From: Colwellia sp.
GTDB lineage: Bacteria > Pseudomonadota > Gammaproteobacteria > Enterobacterales > Alteromonadaceae
Assembly (NCBI GenBank): GCA_026196955.1
Contig: JAPHTO010000110.1
Span: 1 to 56,512 of the forward strand
Reading direction: 5' to 3'
Length of the DNA: 56,512 nucleotides
In this document: piece by piece, positions 1 to 9,510 of the stretch
Layout: each line of letters opens with the position of its first letter
Numbering within the stretch: the first letter of the stretch is position 1
The notes under the pieces: generated by a model
What the model was told of the DNA's origin: nothing
Databases searched by the model: none
What the model saw: the letters and a program-made list of their open reading frames with translations, nothing else
Translations under genes and position numbers: made by a program

Positions 1-9
1 GTGGGAAGT

Positions 10-50
10 CCGTTCATACTGAGCACGAAGAATGAGTAGTCGAAGTACGA
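10..50. repeat. possible dispersed intergenic repeat
   Basis: The stretch starting CCGTTCATACTGAGC and ending GTCGAAGTACGA resembles a short non-coding repeat that recurs between genes in many proteobacterial genomes. I recognise it only from general familiarity and see no second copy in this window. It lies at the left edge, upstream of the wecB-wecC fusion gene, and has no open reading frame. Confidence 0.3.
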
Positions 51-219
51 CCAAATTCAGGGAAAAACTCTGAGAGTGATGTTGCTTTTATCACTCAAGA
101 CATGCCAGCATTTTTGGGCTGGAATCTATTATTCAAAAAAACTACTGCAAAAAAAATTCTAGCGCAGTACACTGTAAGTACTGTAATTTTATTGTTCAAT
201 CAGCCTTAAGGACTTAATA

Positions 220-2493
220 ATGAAAATAGGGATTATCGTTGGCACTCGCCCCGAAATCATCAAAATGGCCCCCGTTATTCGTGAATGTCAAAAGCGAGCC
301 ATACCTTATTTTATCATCCACTCTAATCAACATTACTCTGAAGAAATGGACAGCATTTTCTTTAAAGAATTAGAGCTACCGGCGCCGCATTATAACCTTG
401 GTGTTGGCTCAGGATTGCACAGTAATCAAACGGGCAATATTTTAATTGAAATGGAACCTATTTTAATTAATGAAAAGCCAGACGTAGTACTAGTACAAGG
501 CGATACTAATACGGTATTAGCGGGTGCATTAGCCGCTTCAAAGCTCGATATTAAAGTGGGGCATATAGAAGCTGGTTTACGTAGTTACGACAGAACGATG
601 CCAGAAGAAACTAACCGTATTATGACGGATCATATTAGTGAGTTTTTATTTGCTGTCGGGCCTAATCAACATGCTATTTTGGCTAAAGAAGGCATTGATG
701 CAGATAAGATTTACACCGTTGGCAATACGGTTTCAGACTCGTTATTTCAACATTTAGATATTTCAGCTAATACCAGCACTATTTTATCTGACTTAGGCGT
801 GGAGTCTGGCAAATTTTTCTTGGTTACTGCTCATCGTGCTTCTAATGTTGATGTTATGGCCAACTTACTAGAATTATTGGCTTTGTTTGACAAGTTACAC
901 GAAAAATATAGTCAAACTATCGTTTGGCCAATTCACCCAAGAACGCAAGCTAAATTGAAAGAGTTTGGTATTGAGCTCCCTGATTATTTAAAACTTATAC
1001 CACCTATTGGCTATTTGGATTTTATTCAACTGCAAAAACATGCTCAGTTAATTTTAACTGACTCGGGGGGCATTCAAGAAGAAGCTTGTTTACTCGGTGT
1101 ACCTTGTATCACTTTGCGTGAGAATACTGAACGTCCAGAATCAATCGAAGTAGGCGCTAATGTGCTTGTTGGTCGTGACGGAGATAAAGCCCTCGCAGCA
1201 GCAGATAAATGGTTATCATCAGCGAACACTGATTTTAGTTGGAAAAACCCTTTTGGTGATGGCCATGTTGCAGAGCTAATTTTAGATATTATTACCAATA
1301 CTCAACCTAGCTCGGCAGATGACATTATAGAAGCTAAAAATGAAACACTTAGTGTCATTGGTATGGGGTATATGGGCTTGCCTATCGCAAGCTTGTTAGC
1401 TCAAGCAGGTTACAGTGTTACGGGTGTGGATCTAAACAGTGATAAAGTTGATGCCATTAATCGCGCTGAGTGTCCCTTTGATGAAGCCGGTTTGCCTGAG
1501 TTGATTCAACAAGTGGTCAGCCAAGGCTTTTTAAAAGCAAGCACAGAGATCACTTCAAGTGAAACATATTTAGTCGCAGTGCCTACACCGCATAAAGGTA
1601 ATAGTTGTGATCGCTCTTACGTGTTCAGCGCTGTAGATGCGATTGCTAAAGTGGCTAAAAATGGTCAAACCGTTATTGTCGAATCAACCATTTCACCGCA
1701 AACGAGTTTAGCGGTTGAACAGCGCTTTAAAGATGCTGGCCTCACCATTGATGTAGTGCATTGTCCTGAACGGGCTATTCCTGGACAAACGTTACACGAG
1801 TTGGTTCACAATGATCGCATTATTGGTGCGAGTAATGAAACAGCGCAACTAAAAGTGAAAGCTATTTATCAAAGCTTTGTTAAAGGTGAAGTATTTCTTA
1901 CCGATCTGACTACGGCTGAGTGCATTAAATTAGTAGAAAACACTTCACGTGATGTTGGTATTGCATTTGCCAATGAATTATCTGAAATTGCTCAAGAATT
2001 AAATGTCGATGTGTATGAAGTTATTCGTTTAGCGAATCGCCATCCGCGTGTGAATGTCTTAACGCCTGGTCCAGGGGTTGGTGGTCATTGTATTCCAATT
2101 GATCCATGGTTTTTGGTGGAAAATACTAAAGCAGGCGAGTTTGTTCGCTTAGCAAGAGCCATTAATGATAAACGCCCAAGTATCGTTGCTCAGCAAGCAT
2201 TAGACTTGTTGGGAGCGGATATAAAAGGCAAAAAGGTCGGAATTTTAGGCGTTGCCTATAAAGCGAATGTTGATGATTGTCGTGAATCTCCAGCAGAAGC
2301 TATTTTAGAACACTTCAATCAAGCAGGCGTGAGCGTGAGTTACCATGACCCTTATGTTGAAAGTTGGGATTGCCCTCGCATAAATACCTTAGTGGAAATG
2401 GATAACTGGGCAGATGTCATCATATTGGTGACCGATCATGAGTGTTATAACAAGCTTACCTTAACAACAACCTTGTTAAATACACGAGCTTAA
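220..2493 (+). CDS. fused UDP-GlcNAc 2-epimerase / UDP-ManNAc dehydrogenase (WecB-WecC)
   Basis: A single 757-residue cytosolic protein that should convert UDP-GlcNAc to UDP-ManNAc and then oxidise it to UDP-ManNAcA, a sugar donor for surface polysaccharide. Residues 1 to about 365 match WecB: VGTRPEIIKMAPVI at the N-terminus and the LTDSGGIQEEA substrate/UDP motif. From about residue 376 it matches WecC: SVIGMGYMGLP is the NAD-binding GxGxxG, GGHCIPIDP carries the catalytic Cys, and a UDP-glucose/GDP-mannose dehydrogenase C-terminal domain follows (VGILGVAYK). E. coli makes these as two proteins. The join is a short linker (about residues 362-376) with no sign of frameshift, so the fusion looks real. 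An AAGGA ribosome site precedes the ATG. The neighbouring exosortase-system genes suggest a role in an exopolysaccharide. Linkage order and epimerase identity are firm; the final polymer is unknown. Confidence 0.93.
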   Translation: MKIGIIVGTRPEIIKMAPVIRECQKRAIPYFIIHSNQHYSEEMDSIFFKELELPAPHYNLGVGSGLHSNQTGNILIEMEPILINEKPDVVLVQGDTNTVLAGALAASKLDIKVGHIEAGLRSYDRTMPEETNRIMTDHISEFLFAVGPNQHAILAKEGIDADKIYTVGNTVSDSLFQHLDISANTSTILSDLGVESGKFFLVTAHRASNVDVMANLLELLALFDKLHEKYSQTIVWPIHPRTQAKLKEFGIELPDYLKLIPPIGYLDFIQLQKHAQLILTDSGGIQEEACLLGVPCITLRENTERPESIEVGANVLVGRDGDKALAAADKWLSSANTDFSWKNPFGDGHVAELILDIITNTQPSSADDIIEAKNETLSVIGMGYMGLPIASLLAQAGYSVTGVDLNSDKVDAINRAECPFDEAGLPELIQQVVSQGFLKASTEITSSETYLVAVPTPHKGNSCDRSYVFSAVDAIAKVAKNGQTVIVESTISPQTSLAVEQRFKDAGLTIDVVHCPERAIPGQTLHELVHNDRIIGASNETAQLKVKAIYQSFVKGEVFLTDLTTAECIKLVENTSRDVGIAFANELSEIAQELNVDVYEVIRLANRHPRVNVLTPGPGVGGHCIPIDPWFLVENTKAGEFVRLARAINDKRPSIVAQQALDLLGADIKGKKVGILGVAYKANVDDCRESPAEAILEHFNQAGVSVSYHDPYVESWDCPRINTLVEMDNWADVIILVTDHECYNKLTLTTTLLNTRA

Positions 2494-2500
2494 AATAAAA

Positions 2501-2528
2501 AGCCCATTGTTTAAATGGGCTTTATTCG
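2501..2528. terminator. intrinsic terminator after wecB-wecC fusion
   Basis: An 8-bp perfect stem AGCCCATT/AATGGGCT (2501-2508 with 2514-2521) and a 5-nt loop are followed by TTTATTCGTTTT. It lies 7 nt after the stop codon. An A-rich stretch precedes the stem, so it could also work from the other strand. Confidence 0.8.
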
Positions 2529-2685
2529 TTTTATGCTTCTAGAATAAGATAGTAGATCCTAACCCTTTGGTGAGCTCAGGGTAAGCGGATGGAAATGTTG
2601 TTAATGATATGTTTTGTCACTCCAGTAGTATTTGGGCTAGAGGCTATAAACTAATAAGTAATAAGAGCTATTAAGGAAAATAATA

Positions 2686-5430
2686 ATGAAATTCATCAAA
2701 GCCACAGTTTGTTTAAGTGTTTTATTAGCACTAAGTGCTTGTAGTGAAAAAGAAAGTGCCGATTCACACCTTAGTAAAGCAAAATCATACAGTAAAGAAA
2801 ATAAAACCAATGAAGCGGTAATCGAATTAAAGAACGCTATTCGTGCTGATGTCAAAAGTGGTGAGGCAAGGTTTCTTTTAGGGCAAACTTACCTGAATCA
2901 AGGTAATGGTGTTGATGCCGTCAAAGAGCTTGAGCGTGCTAAAGAGTATAAATATGACAACAACAAGCTTTTACCTCTTTTAGCGCGTGCTTATATTTTA
3001 ACGGATGCCGATGATGATGTTATTGCCTTAAAAGATGATTCAAAAAGCTTAACAAAAACAGAGTTAAGTCAATTTCTAGCCTATAAAACCCTAGCAGCAC
3101 TACGTACTGAGCAAACAGAAATAGCGCAAGAAAGTGCTAAGTTGGCTAAGGCGGCGGATCCTGAAGGCTTATATAGCAAATTAGCGCAAGCTTATTTGGT
3201 CTTCTCTGAGCATGATTTTGAACAGGCAAACACCTTAATAAATTCAATATTAAGCATAGCGGAACAAAATCCAGATGTTTTGATGTTACAAGGGCAAGTG
3301 GCCACAGCAGAAAAAGATTACAAGCAAGCAGCACTAAGCTTTAAGGCTTATTTAACCGTACAACCAAAGTCAGGCGTAGTGCAATTATTACTCGCGGACT
3401 CACTATTAAAATCTGGTCAATATGATGAAGCAGAGCAGTATGCCGACGCTATCTTAGCATCAGTGAGTACTCAGCCCTTTGCTAATTACATTAAGGCAAT
3501 GGTACGTTTTCAAGCGAAAGATTATGCAAAATCAAGTGAGCATGCAGAAACGGCCTTATCGGCTAATTTTAATCAATTTAACTTAAAGTTAATTGCAGGA
3601 GCCAGTGCTTTTCACATGAAAAATTGGGAGCAAACCAATCATCATTTAAGCGCTATTATTAAATATCTACCTGCTGATCACCAAGCACGAAAAATGTTAG
3701 CAATGAGTCAATTAGAGCTTGGCTTAGTTGATAATATTAGTGACACCTTACATGACTTTTCTGCAGTAAAAGAGTCCGATGCAGACTTTTTGGCTTCGCT
3801 AAGCTATAAGCTACTTGAACTTGGCGCCGTTGATGAAGCCAAAGCATTGGTCGAACAAAGTGAAGAACAAGCAAGTCCTAATGCAAAACAAAATGCTCGC
3901 CAAGGCATTTTAAAATTAATGATGAATGACCCATCGGGCATGCAGAACTTGCAAGATGCCATAAAGCTTAATCCTGAGTTAATTGAGGCTGAATTGGCTT
4001 TGGCACTTTCAGCAGTTAAAACGGGCGATATGGAGCAAGCAACAGCCATTGCACAAAAATGGGAAAAGCAATATCCAAACAAAGCAGGCGCCTTTAATTT
4101 AAGGGCTGCTATTCATATTCAACAAAAAGAGTATGCTAAAGCGGAAGAGATGTTGCTACAAAGCTTAACCGTCGAGCCAGATAATGCTTTCGCGTTAATT
4201 GAACAAGTTAGGGTCGCCGCATTTCAAAAAAATGAGTCGCTAGTAAAAGAAAGAGCGGAATATTTGATTACGCTTTATCCCAACCAGAATAAAGCATTAA
4301 GGTTATATTTTGGTGTGCATCGCAATGAAGCGGCATTAAAAAAACTGTTAGCAGCTTATCAGCTTGATACTGCTGACTTGCAAAAAGCTATATTGGTCAG
4401 TGAGGCCTATGTTAGTTTAAATCAAACAAATAACGCACTGAAAATCCTTAACGGTTTTGATGAGAATGCTAAACTGCCGAAGCGCTATTGGCAGCTTTTA
4501 GCGATAATTTATAAGCGTCAACAAGATGAAAATAACGTGCAGCTGACGCTAGAAAAATGGCGTAAAGTCAGCCCATTTCATCTTGAGCCCATTGTGTTGT
4601 TAGCAGATTTTCATACTAATAAGCGTAATTTTGAACGCGCTTTGGCTGTGGTGAACAGTGGCTTTGAACACCACCAAAACAATCTCACGCTACAACTTGT
4701 TAAAATGCAATTATTGCTGAATAACAATGAGATATATCAAGCGAAACAGCTATATCGCGTCTTAGTAGAGCGAGATATTGATGATGCATTAAAACAAGGC
4801 TTAAAAGGACGTATTTATCTATTAGAAAAAAAATACCAATTGGCTATTCCAGAGTTGGAAGCTTTTTATCAAAATTTTGCTAGCAGCCAAAATGCAATGT
4901 ATTTAGCCTCAGCACACCAAGGAAATAAAGATATTAGCAAAGCAATAAATATCTTAGAAGATTACCTTACGAAGCATGAAAAAGATGATCGTGTAAGAGC
5001 CATTTTGGCAGGTATGTATATTGCTAACGATAAAAACAAAGCCATTGAAAGTTATGTGCAAATAGCCCAAAGTCAGCCAAATAGTATTGTCGTTAACAAT
5101 AATCTTGCCTGGCTTTACATGGATAATAATGAATTAGAAAAAGCACTGGAGTATGCCGAAAAAGCGTTTGCATTAGCACCAGAATTGGCTAATGTTGTTG
5201 ATACCTATAGCCAAGTGTTACTAAAGAAAGGTGATAAGCGTGCGGCCTTAAAAAAAGCGAGTAGAGCCTCTGAATTAGCAAAAGGGCAAGATATAGATAT
5301 TCAGTTAAATTATATTGAAGTACTGATTGCTAATGCGCGTAAAAACGAAGCTAAATCACTATTAGCAAAATTAGCGCCATCAACAGCTGAGCAAAAAGCG
5401 AAGAAAGCGCAACTAACTAAATTACTATAA
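2686..5430 (+). CDS. prsT: PEP-CTERM system TPR-repeat lipoprotein, PrsT type (copy 1)
   Basis: A 914-residue predicted lipoprotein. The signal peptide ends in a lipobox, ALSAC, with the acylated Cys at position 19. The rest is built almost entirely of tetratricopeptide repeats, for example the AVIELKNAIRADVKSGEARFLL-type helix pairs near residue 45 and NNNLAWLYMDNNELEKALEYAEKAF-like pairs near residue 810. The length and the opening repeats match PrsT, a family tied to exosortase A loci. Its job is thought to be scaffolding in polysaccharide export or PEP-CTERM protein sorting, which has not been shown. AAGGA lies 8 nt before the ATG. A second, diverged copy follows after 80 bp, probably in the same transcript. 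The family call is strong; the biochemical role is inference. Confidence 0.85.
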   Translation: MKFIKATVCLSVLLALSACSEKESADSHLSKAKSYSKENKTNEAVIELKNAIRADVKSGEARFLLGQTYLNQGNGVDAVKELERAKEYKYDNNKLLPLLARAYILTDADDDVIALKDDSKSLTKTELSQFLAYKTLAALRTEQTEIAQESAKLAKAADPEGLYSKLAQAYLVFSEHDFEQANTLINSILSIAEQNPDVLMLQGQVATAEKDYKQAALSFKAYLTVQPKSGVVQLLLADSLLKSGQYDEAEQYADAILASVSTQPFANYIKAMVRFQAKDYAKSSEHAETALSANFNQFNLKLIAGASAFHMKNWEQTNHHLSAIIKYLPADHQARKMLAMSQLELGLVDNISDTLHDFSAVKESDADFLASLSYKLLELGAVDEAKALVEQSEEQASPNAKQNARQGILKLMMNDPSGMQNLQDAIKLNPELIEAELALALSAVKTGDMEQATAIAQKWEKQYPNKAGAFNLRAAIHIQQKEYAKAEEMLLQSLTVEPDNAFALIEQVRVAAFQKNESLVKERAEYLITLYPNQNKALRLYFGVHRNEAALKKLLAAYQLDTADLQKAILVSEAYVSLNQTNNALKILNGFDENAKLPKRYWQLLAIIYKRQQDENNVQLTLEKWRKVSPFHLEPIVLLADFHTNKRNFERALAVVNSGFEHHQNNLTLQLVKMQLLLNNNEIYQAKQLYRVLVERDIDDALKQGLKGRIYLLEKKYQLAIPELEAFYQNFASSQNAMYLASAHQGNKDISKAINILEDYLTKHEKDDRVRAILAGMYIANDKNKAIESYVQIAQSQPNSIVVNNNLAWLYMDNNELEKALEYAEKAFALAPELANVVDTYSQVLLKKGDKRAALKKASRASELAKGQDIDIQLNYIEVLIANARKNEAKSLLAKLAPSTAEQKAKKAQLTKLL

Positions 5431-5510
5431 GTGTGAACAATACTGCTCTGAAGGATTAATGCCATGAGGATGACAGCAAATGAACAGATATCTATTAACA
5501 AGGATTAGAG

Positions 5511-8171
5511 ATGAATAAAACAACAATAATAGCATCAGCTGTTGCATTAGCTATTGGAGTCAGTGCTTGTAGTGAGCAGAAATCATTGGAGCAATTATTA
5601 GCGTCAGCAGACGAGTTTAGCGCTAAACGAGATTTTGGCAGCGCAGTGATTGAATTGAAAAATGCTGTTCGTATAGCACCTAAAAGTGCGCAAGCTCGTA
5701 TCGCCTTAGGTGAAGCGTACTTAGAGCAAGGTAACTTTGTTTTTGCTGAAAAAGAGTTAGAAAAAGCTCAACAATTAGGGATAGAGCAAGCTCGTGTGGC
5801 ACCTCTTCTAGCACAAGTGAAAGCAAAATTAGCTAAACCTGAAGCCGTTTATCAACTCGTTGAAACGAGTGGCGATCTTAATGACGATGATTACATTATC
5901 GTATTAACTTATGCTGGTATCGCAGCCTTGACTCAAAATGAAAGAGATAAAGCGCAAGACTATATTGGCCAAGCTATTGCCATTAGTGAAACGGCAGTAT
6001 ACAGCCAGGTAGGAAAAGCGTATTTAGCGCATTCAGAGCAAGATTATGCGCAAAGCCTAGCTGATATTGAAGGCTTGTTAAAGGATAACCCAAACCTTTC
6101 CGAAGCTTTATTACTAAAAGCACATTTATTATTTTCTTTAGGAGACTATGAACAAGCAGCTGGTTCATTTGCAAGTTATTTAACTCAGCATCCCATGGAT
6201 TACAGTGTTCGATATTTTGAAATTAATAGTTTGATTAAAGCTGAGCTTTATGGGCAAGCAGAAGTGATCACTGATAAATTGCTAGCAAAATTTAACAAGG
6301 CACCATTAGCATTACATTACAAAGCCCAATTACAATATCAAAAAGAGCTATATACAGAAGCTAAAACTAATGCTGAGCAGGCCATTCAGGCAGGTTCAAA
6401 CTCTGCGGTCACTAAATTGATCGCCGGTGCTAGTGCTTACCAACTCAAAGATTACGAACAAGCTTATAATCACCTAAAACCGATTGAAAGTTTCCTGCCC
6501 AATGCACATCCAATCAAAAAGGTACTTGCAGCGATTAAGTTGCAACTAGGCTATAACTCTGAAGCAGCAGAGAGTTTTATTGCGCTTGAAGGGCTGACAA
6601 ATGCAGATGCCGATTTTTTACAAGCCTCGACCGCTAGCCTTATTGAAGTGGGGGACTTTGAGAGTGCGCAAAAATTAATAGAAAAAGCAGAAAAACTTGA
6701 TCCTAATAGTGCGCAACTACAAACGCAAAAAGGCTTGGTGTTATTATCACAAAGCAATAATGAAGGAATTCGATCACTAGAGCGGGCTATTGAGCTAGAT
6801 CCCTCTTTAACCGATGTTGATTTAGCGCTCGGGTTACAACATTTAAAAGCTAATGATATTAATGCAGCACAAAGAGTTGCTGATAAACTAATGAGTGAAC
6901 ATGCAGATATTGTTGCAGGATACTTATTGCAAGGCATTATTTTTTCGAGTAGTAATAAGCTAGATCAAGCAAGTGATATGTTTAATAAAGCCTTGTCTAT
7001 TGAGCCCGATAATATTAGTAGTTTATTTAATTTAGGGTTAATTAAGGCTAGTTTGAAGCAAGTTGATGAGGCTTTTGACTATTTTGAAAAAGTGCTGACC
7101 AACTCTCCTGAGCATAATGGCGCATTATTTAATATGCTACAACTAGCGGCAAATAATAATCAACTCGCTCGCAGTGAAGAATTCCTAGCCAAAATATATG
7201 ACGATAAGAGTCTATTTCTCACGTTAGCATTAGCTCAGAATTTGCGTCTAAATAAAAAGATTACAGAAGCCGTAGAAATTTTAGAGGCTCTTGAAGATCA
7301 AAGCATTGCAAATTCTCAGTACTGGGCAATATTAGGGGATAGCTATTTGCAACTAAGCCTCTTTGAAAAAGCTGATATGGCTTTTTCAAATGGATTAAAG
7401 TTAAGCCCAGATAATTATTTTCTAAATATTCGAAAAATAGGAGCTCTGGAAGTATTAGCAAAAGATGCTGAGGTGCTAATTCAAACACGTAATGCTTTTA
7501 GCTTATTTCCCAACAATGAGCGTATAACCATTTTACTTGCCTATTATGAAATTAAAAATAAAAATTTAGCAAAGGCTATAGAAGCGTTTAATATTGCCAA
7601 GAAAAACCAATTTGAGCATCACTTACTTGACTTTGTTCAAGGTAATATTGCCTTGAGCGAGAAAAACATAGGTCTTGCTATCGATAGTTTTTCATCGGCG
7701 TATGATAAAAAGCCAAGTGATGAAAATGCAATGCAACTGTCTCGTTCATTGAAATTTAATGGTCAACAACAGGAAGCCGAAAAAGTATTAGAGAGTTACT
7801 TGGTAACGAATTCAAAAGATGTGAGAATACGCTTACTGTTAGCTGAGCTCTATGGAACAAATAATAGAGAGAAAAAGATTCAGCAATATTTAGCCATTGA
7901 TGAAATTGCCCCTAACAATGAAGGGATATTGAATAATCTAGCTTGGAACCAATATCAAGTTGGACAACTAGAGAATGCACTAGCAACAATAAAACGTGCC
8001 TATAATATTACTCCAACCAATGTAACTATTTTGGAGAGTTATGGCGTTATTTTAACGGCTAATAAGGTATATGACCAAGCTGTTGAAGTTTTAGAGTTAG
8101 CTATTGCTAAAGGCTCTCAGGATAAAGAAGTTGAAATGAGCTTGGCTAAGGCTAAATCTGCACTTAATTAA
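5511..8171 (+). CDS. PEP-CTERM system TPR-repeat lipoprotein, PrsT type (copy 2)
   Basis: An 886-residue TPR lipoprotein, paralogous to the gene just upstream. The lipobox GVSAC puts the lipid-modified Cys at position 20. The mature N-terminus aligns with copy 1: both read SAKRDFGSAVIELKNAVR- or NKTNEAVIELKNAIR-like, then an LGEAYLEQGN- or LGQTYLNQGN-like helix. The identity is clearly partial, so this is an old duplication and not a recent repeat. AAGGA sits 6 nt before the ATG. The 80-bp gap from copy 1 contains no terminator, which suggests cotranscription. Like copy 1 it should be anchored to the inner face of the outer membrane or the outer face of the inner membrane. It could serve a different protein or sugar partner from copy 1. 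Confidence 0.83.
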   Translation: MNKTTIIASAVALAIGVSACSEQKSLEQLLASADEFSAKRDFGSAVIELKNAVRIAPKSAQARIALGEAYLEQGNFVFAEKELEKAQQLGIEQARVAPLLAQVKAKLAKPEAVYQLVETSGDLNDDDYIIVLTYAGIAALTQNERDKAQDYIGQAIAISETAVYSQVGKAYLAHSEQDYAQSLADIEGLLKDNPNLSEALLLKAHLLFSLGDYEQAAGSFASYLTQHPMDYSVRYFEINSLIKAELYGQAEVITDKLLAKFNKAPLALHYKAQLQYQKELYTEAKTNAEQAIQAGSNSAVTKLIAGASAYQLKDYEQAYNHLKPIESFLPNAHPIKKVLAAIKLQLGYNSEAAESFIALEGLTNADADFLQASTASLIEVGDFESAQKLIEKAEKLDPNSAQLQTQKGLVLLSQSNNEGIRSLERAIELDPSLTDVDLALGLQHLKANDINAAQRVADKLMSEHADIVAGYLLQGIIFSSSNKLDQASDMFNKALSIEPDNISSLFNLGLIKASLKQVDEAFDYFEKVLTNSPEHNGALFNMLQLAANNNQLARSEEFLAKIYDDKSLFLTLALAQNLRLNKKITEAVEILEALEDQSIANSQYWAILGDSYLQLSLFEKADMAFSNGLKLSPDNYFLNIRKIGALEVLAKDAEVLIQTRNAFSLFPNNERITILLAYYEIKNKNLAKAIEAFNIAKKNQFEHHLLDFVQGNIALSEKNIGLAIDSFSSAYDKKPSDENAMQLSRSLKFNGQQQEAEKVLESYLVTNSKDVRIRLLLAELYGTNNREKKIQQYLAIDEIAPNNEGILNNLAWNQYQVGQLENALATIKRAYNITPTNVTILESYGVILTANKVYDQAVEVLELAIAKGSQDKEVEMSLAKAKSALN

Positions 8172-8236
8172 TTAATTTGAACTTGGCTTGATAAATAGTT
8201 ATCTAGTAGCTGTTCTAATTTTTATAGCTCCATGTC

Positions 8237-8271
8237 GAAGTATTATGCTGTATAAAGAAGCATAATACTTC
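8237..8271. repeat. 13-bp perfect inverted repeat
   Basis: GAAGTATTATGCT (8237-8249) is exactly complementary to 8259-8271, with a 9-nt loop. It lies about 65 nt after the stop of the second TPR lipoprotein gene. No T-run follows on either strand, so it is a poor fit for an intrinsic terminator. It could protect the mRNA 3' end or help stop transcription with Rho. Confidence 0.6.
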
Positions 8272-8489
8272 AAATAGTATAGTGGGCTGCTTGTTAGAGA
8301 ATGCAAGGATTACTCTGTCGAGTTACTATTCATTTTAATTAATGTTTGCCTCTTACCTTTTTACTTCACGTTATTCATGATTTTATTAATTCAATTGCTA
8401 TTAGTAGAGAATATATGGTGAGTATGAGCCAAAGTCTCCAGTGTATAAAAATCTGACAGTAATAATTTAAACATTTATCATCAAGCATA

Positions 8490-8519
8490 AAAAAACCACT
8501 TCAAAAGAAGTGGTTTTTT
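8490..8519. terminator. bidirectional intrinsic terminator
   Basis: AAAAAACCACTTC (8490-8502) pairs perfectly with 8507-8519 around an AAAA loop, giving T-runs on both strands. It lies about 70 nt beyond the stop of the leftward PEP-CTERM gene and also blocks rightward read-through from the TPR genes. Confidence 0.85.
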
Positions 8520-8586
8520 ATTCGGTAAACTTAACAATTCAGCTATCCGTGCTTAATATTTTCTCTAAGCATCTTATAGTTAATTA

Positions 8587-9327
8587 TTATGCTTTACGCT
8601 TACGAGCGCCTGCGAAACCTAAAAGACCTAAGCCAAGTAACGCGATAGTAGAAGGCTCTGGAATTGAGTCACCACGTAAATCAAAAGTACCACCTAGCTC
8701 ACCTGGTAAACCAAGGTCGAAGAAAGATGAGTTAAGTACCATGTCGGCACCACCAGCTTCAGTGTCGGTATCAAAGTTACCCATAGCCATGCCATCAATA
8801 ACATCTAATAAAGATGAGCCAGAGCCAGTGTCACTGCCGCTACCTAAGTTAGTACCAGTACCTGATAATAAATCTGATGTTAATCTCAACCATAGGTCAC
8901 CATCAGCTGCAGAAGCCATTGTGCCTGTGTAATCAGGTGTGTGATCTACAAAGATAGAAATATCTAAATCTGTGAAAACAAAATCACCATTAATGCTACC
9001 ACCAATTCCTGTAGGTGTTCCATTGAAACCATCAAGCACTGCCGTAAATGTAAAAGTTAACTCACAACCAGGGCAGAATGAAGCTTCATTGTTTAGCGCG
9101 CTATTAATTCTTTCAAATTTACCACGACCAGAAAGGATGTCACCAGGGTTAACTACTGCCGTTTCAAAGATTGAACCAAAAGATGCAAAGTCAGCTATAG
9201 AAGGAAAAGCATTTACTGCATCTGGATCCCATACTACACCGCCAACGTTAACTTCTGATGCTTGAACTGACATCGACATTGCTAGTGCAGTAGCACCTGC
9301 GAATAAACCTTTTTTAAATGTATTCAT
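8587..9327 (-). CDS. PEP-CTERM sorting-domain protein
   Basis: A 246-residue secreted protein and the only exosortase substrate in the window. An N-terminal signal peptide (KKGLFAGATALAMSMS, cleavage likely after VQA at residue 23) leads to a Gly/Ser/Thr/Asp-rich body without a recognised enzyme domain. A CPGC pair lies in the middle. The C-terminus is a textbook PEP-CTERM signal: PEPST at 223-227, a hydrophobic stretch rich in Gly and Leu, then RKRK at 242-245. Exosortase would cut near PEP and release or anchor the protein in the exopolysaccharide. A longer frame exists upstream, but the ATG at 9327 has GGAGA 6 nt before it and opens directly on the signal peptide, so I chose it. A sigma-54 promoter lies at 9377-9392. 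Confidence 0.9.
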   Translation of the reverse strand: MNTFKKGLFAGATALAMSMSVQASEVNVGGVVWDPDAVNAFPSIADFASFGSIFETAVVNPGDILSGRGKFERINSALNNEASFCPGCELTFTFTAVLDGFNGTPTGIGGSINGDFVFTDLDISIFVDHTPDYTGTMASAADGDLWLRLTSDLLSGTGTNLGSGSDTGSGSSLLDVIDGMAMGNFDTDTEAGGADMVLNSSFFDLGLPGELGGTFDLRGDSIPEPSTIALLGLGLLGFAGARKRKA

Positions 9328-9376
9328 GTTGTTCTCCAAATTAAATCTGTTTGTTAAGTTTCCGTGCTTAGTACTA

Positions 9377-9392
9377 TGCAGCAGCTGTGCCA
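9377..9392 (-). promoter_or_regulatory. candidate sigma-54 (RpoN) -24/-12 promoter
   Basis: Read on the minus strand, 9392 to 9377 is TGGCAC-N5-CTGCA. The invariant GG and GC are exactly 10 bases apart, as RpoN needs; only the first base of the -12 element departs from TTGCA. The predicted start is near 9365, giving a 5' leader of about 38 nt before the PEP-CTERM ATG. PEP-CTERM genes are known in Zoogloea to depend on RpoN and the PrsK/PrsR pair, which supports this reading. Confidence 0.75.
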
Positions 9393-9466
9393 ATTATTGA
9401 AAATAATTATATCTCCATGTATTTATTGGGAAAAACTTATAATATCTATGTTTTGCTTTTTACTTG

Positions 9467-9484
9467 TTTTTACAGTTGTAAAAA
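9467..9484. repeat. short inverted repeat TTTTTAC-N4-GTAAAAA
   Basis: A 7-bp perfect stem with loop AGTT lies between the sigma-54 promoter and the large palindrome, about 110 bp upstream of the predicted PEP-CTERM start site. It may bind IHF or an activator, or be a weak terminator for the nitroreductase operon on the minus strand. Confidence 0.4.
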
Positions 9485-9510
9485 AAGGTGACACTTATTT
9501 TGGCTGTTTT

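Larger units (their letters stand above)
8172..8586. other. 415-bp non-coding gap
   Basis: The gap between the second TPR lipoprotein and the convergent PEP-CTERM gene has no credible reading frame. It holds a strong hairpin at 8237-8271 and a bidirectional terminator at 8490-8519, both listed separately. I see nothing else that can be supported. Confidence 0.6.

Noticed and set aside
71..86. TTGCT near 82 as a -12 element of a sigma-54 promoter for the wecB-wecC gene
   Set aside because: The matching -24 position reads GA rather than GG, so the key bases are missing.
8510..8932. Rightward frame of 140 codons opposite the PEP-CTERM gene
   Set aside because: It is antisense to a gene with signal peptide, PEP motif, ribosome site and promoter, and has a Pro/Ser-rich composition typical of a shadow frame.
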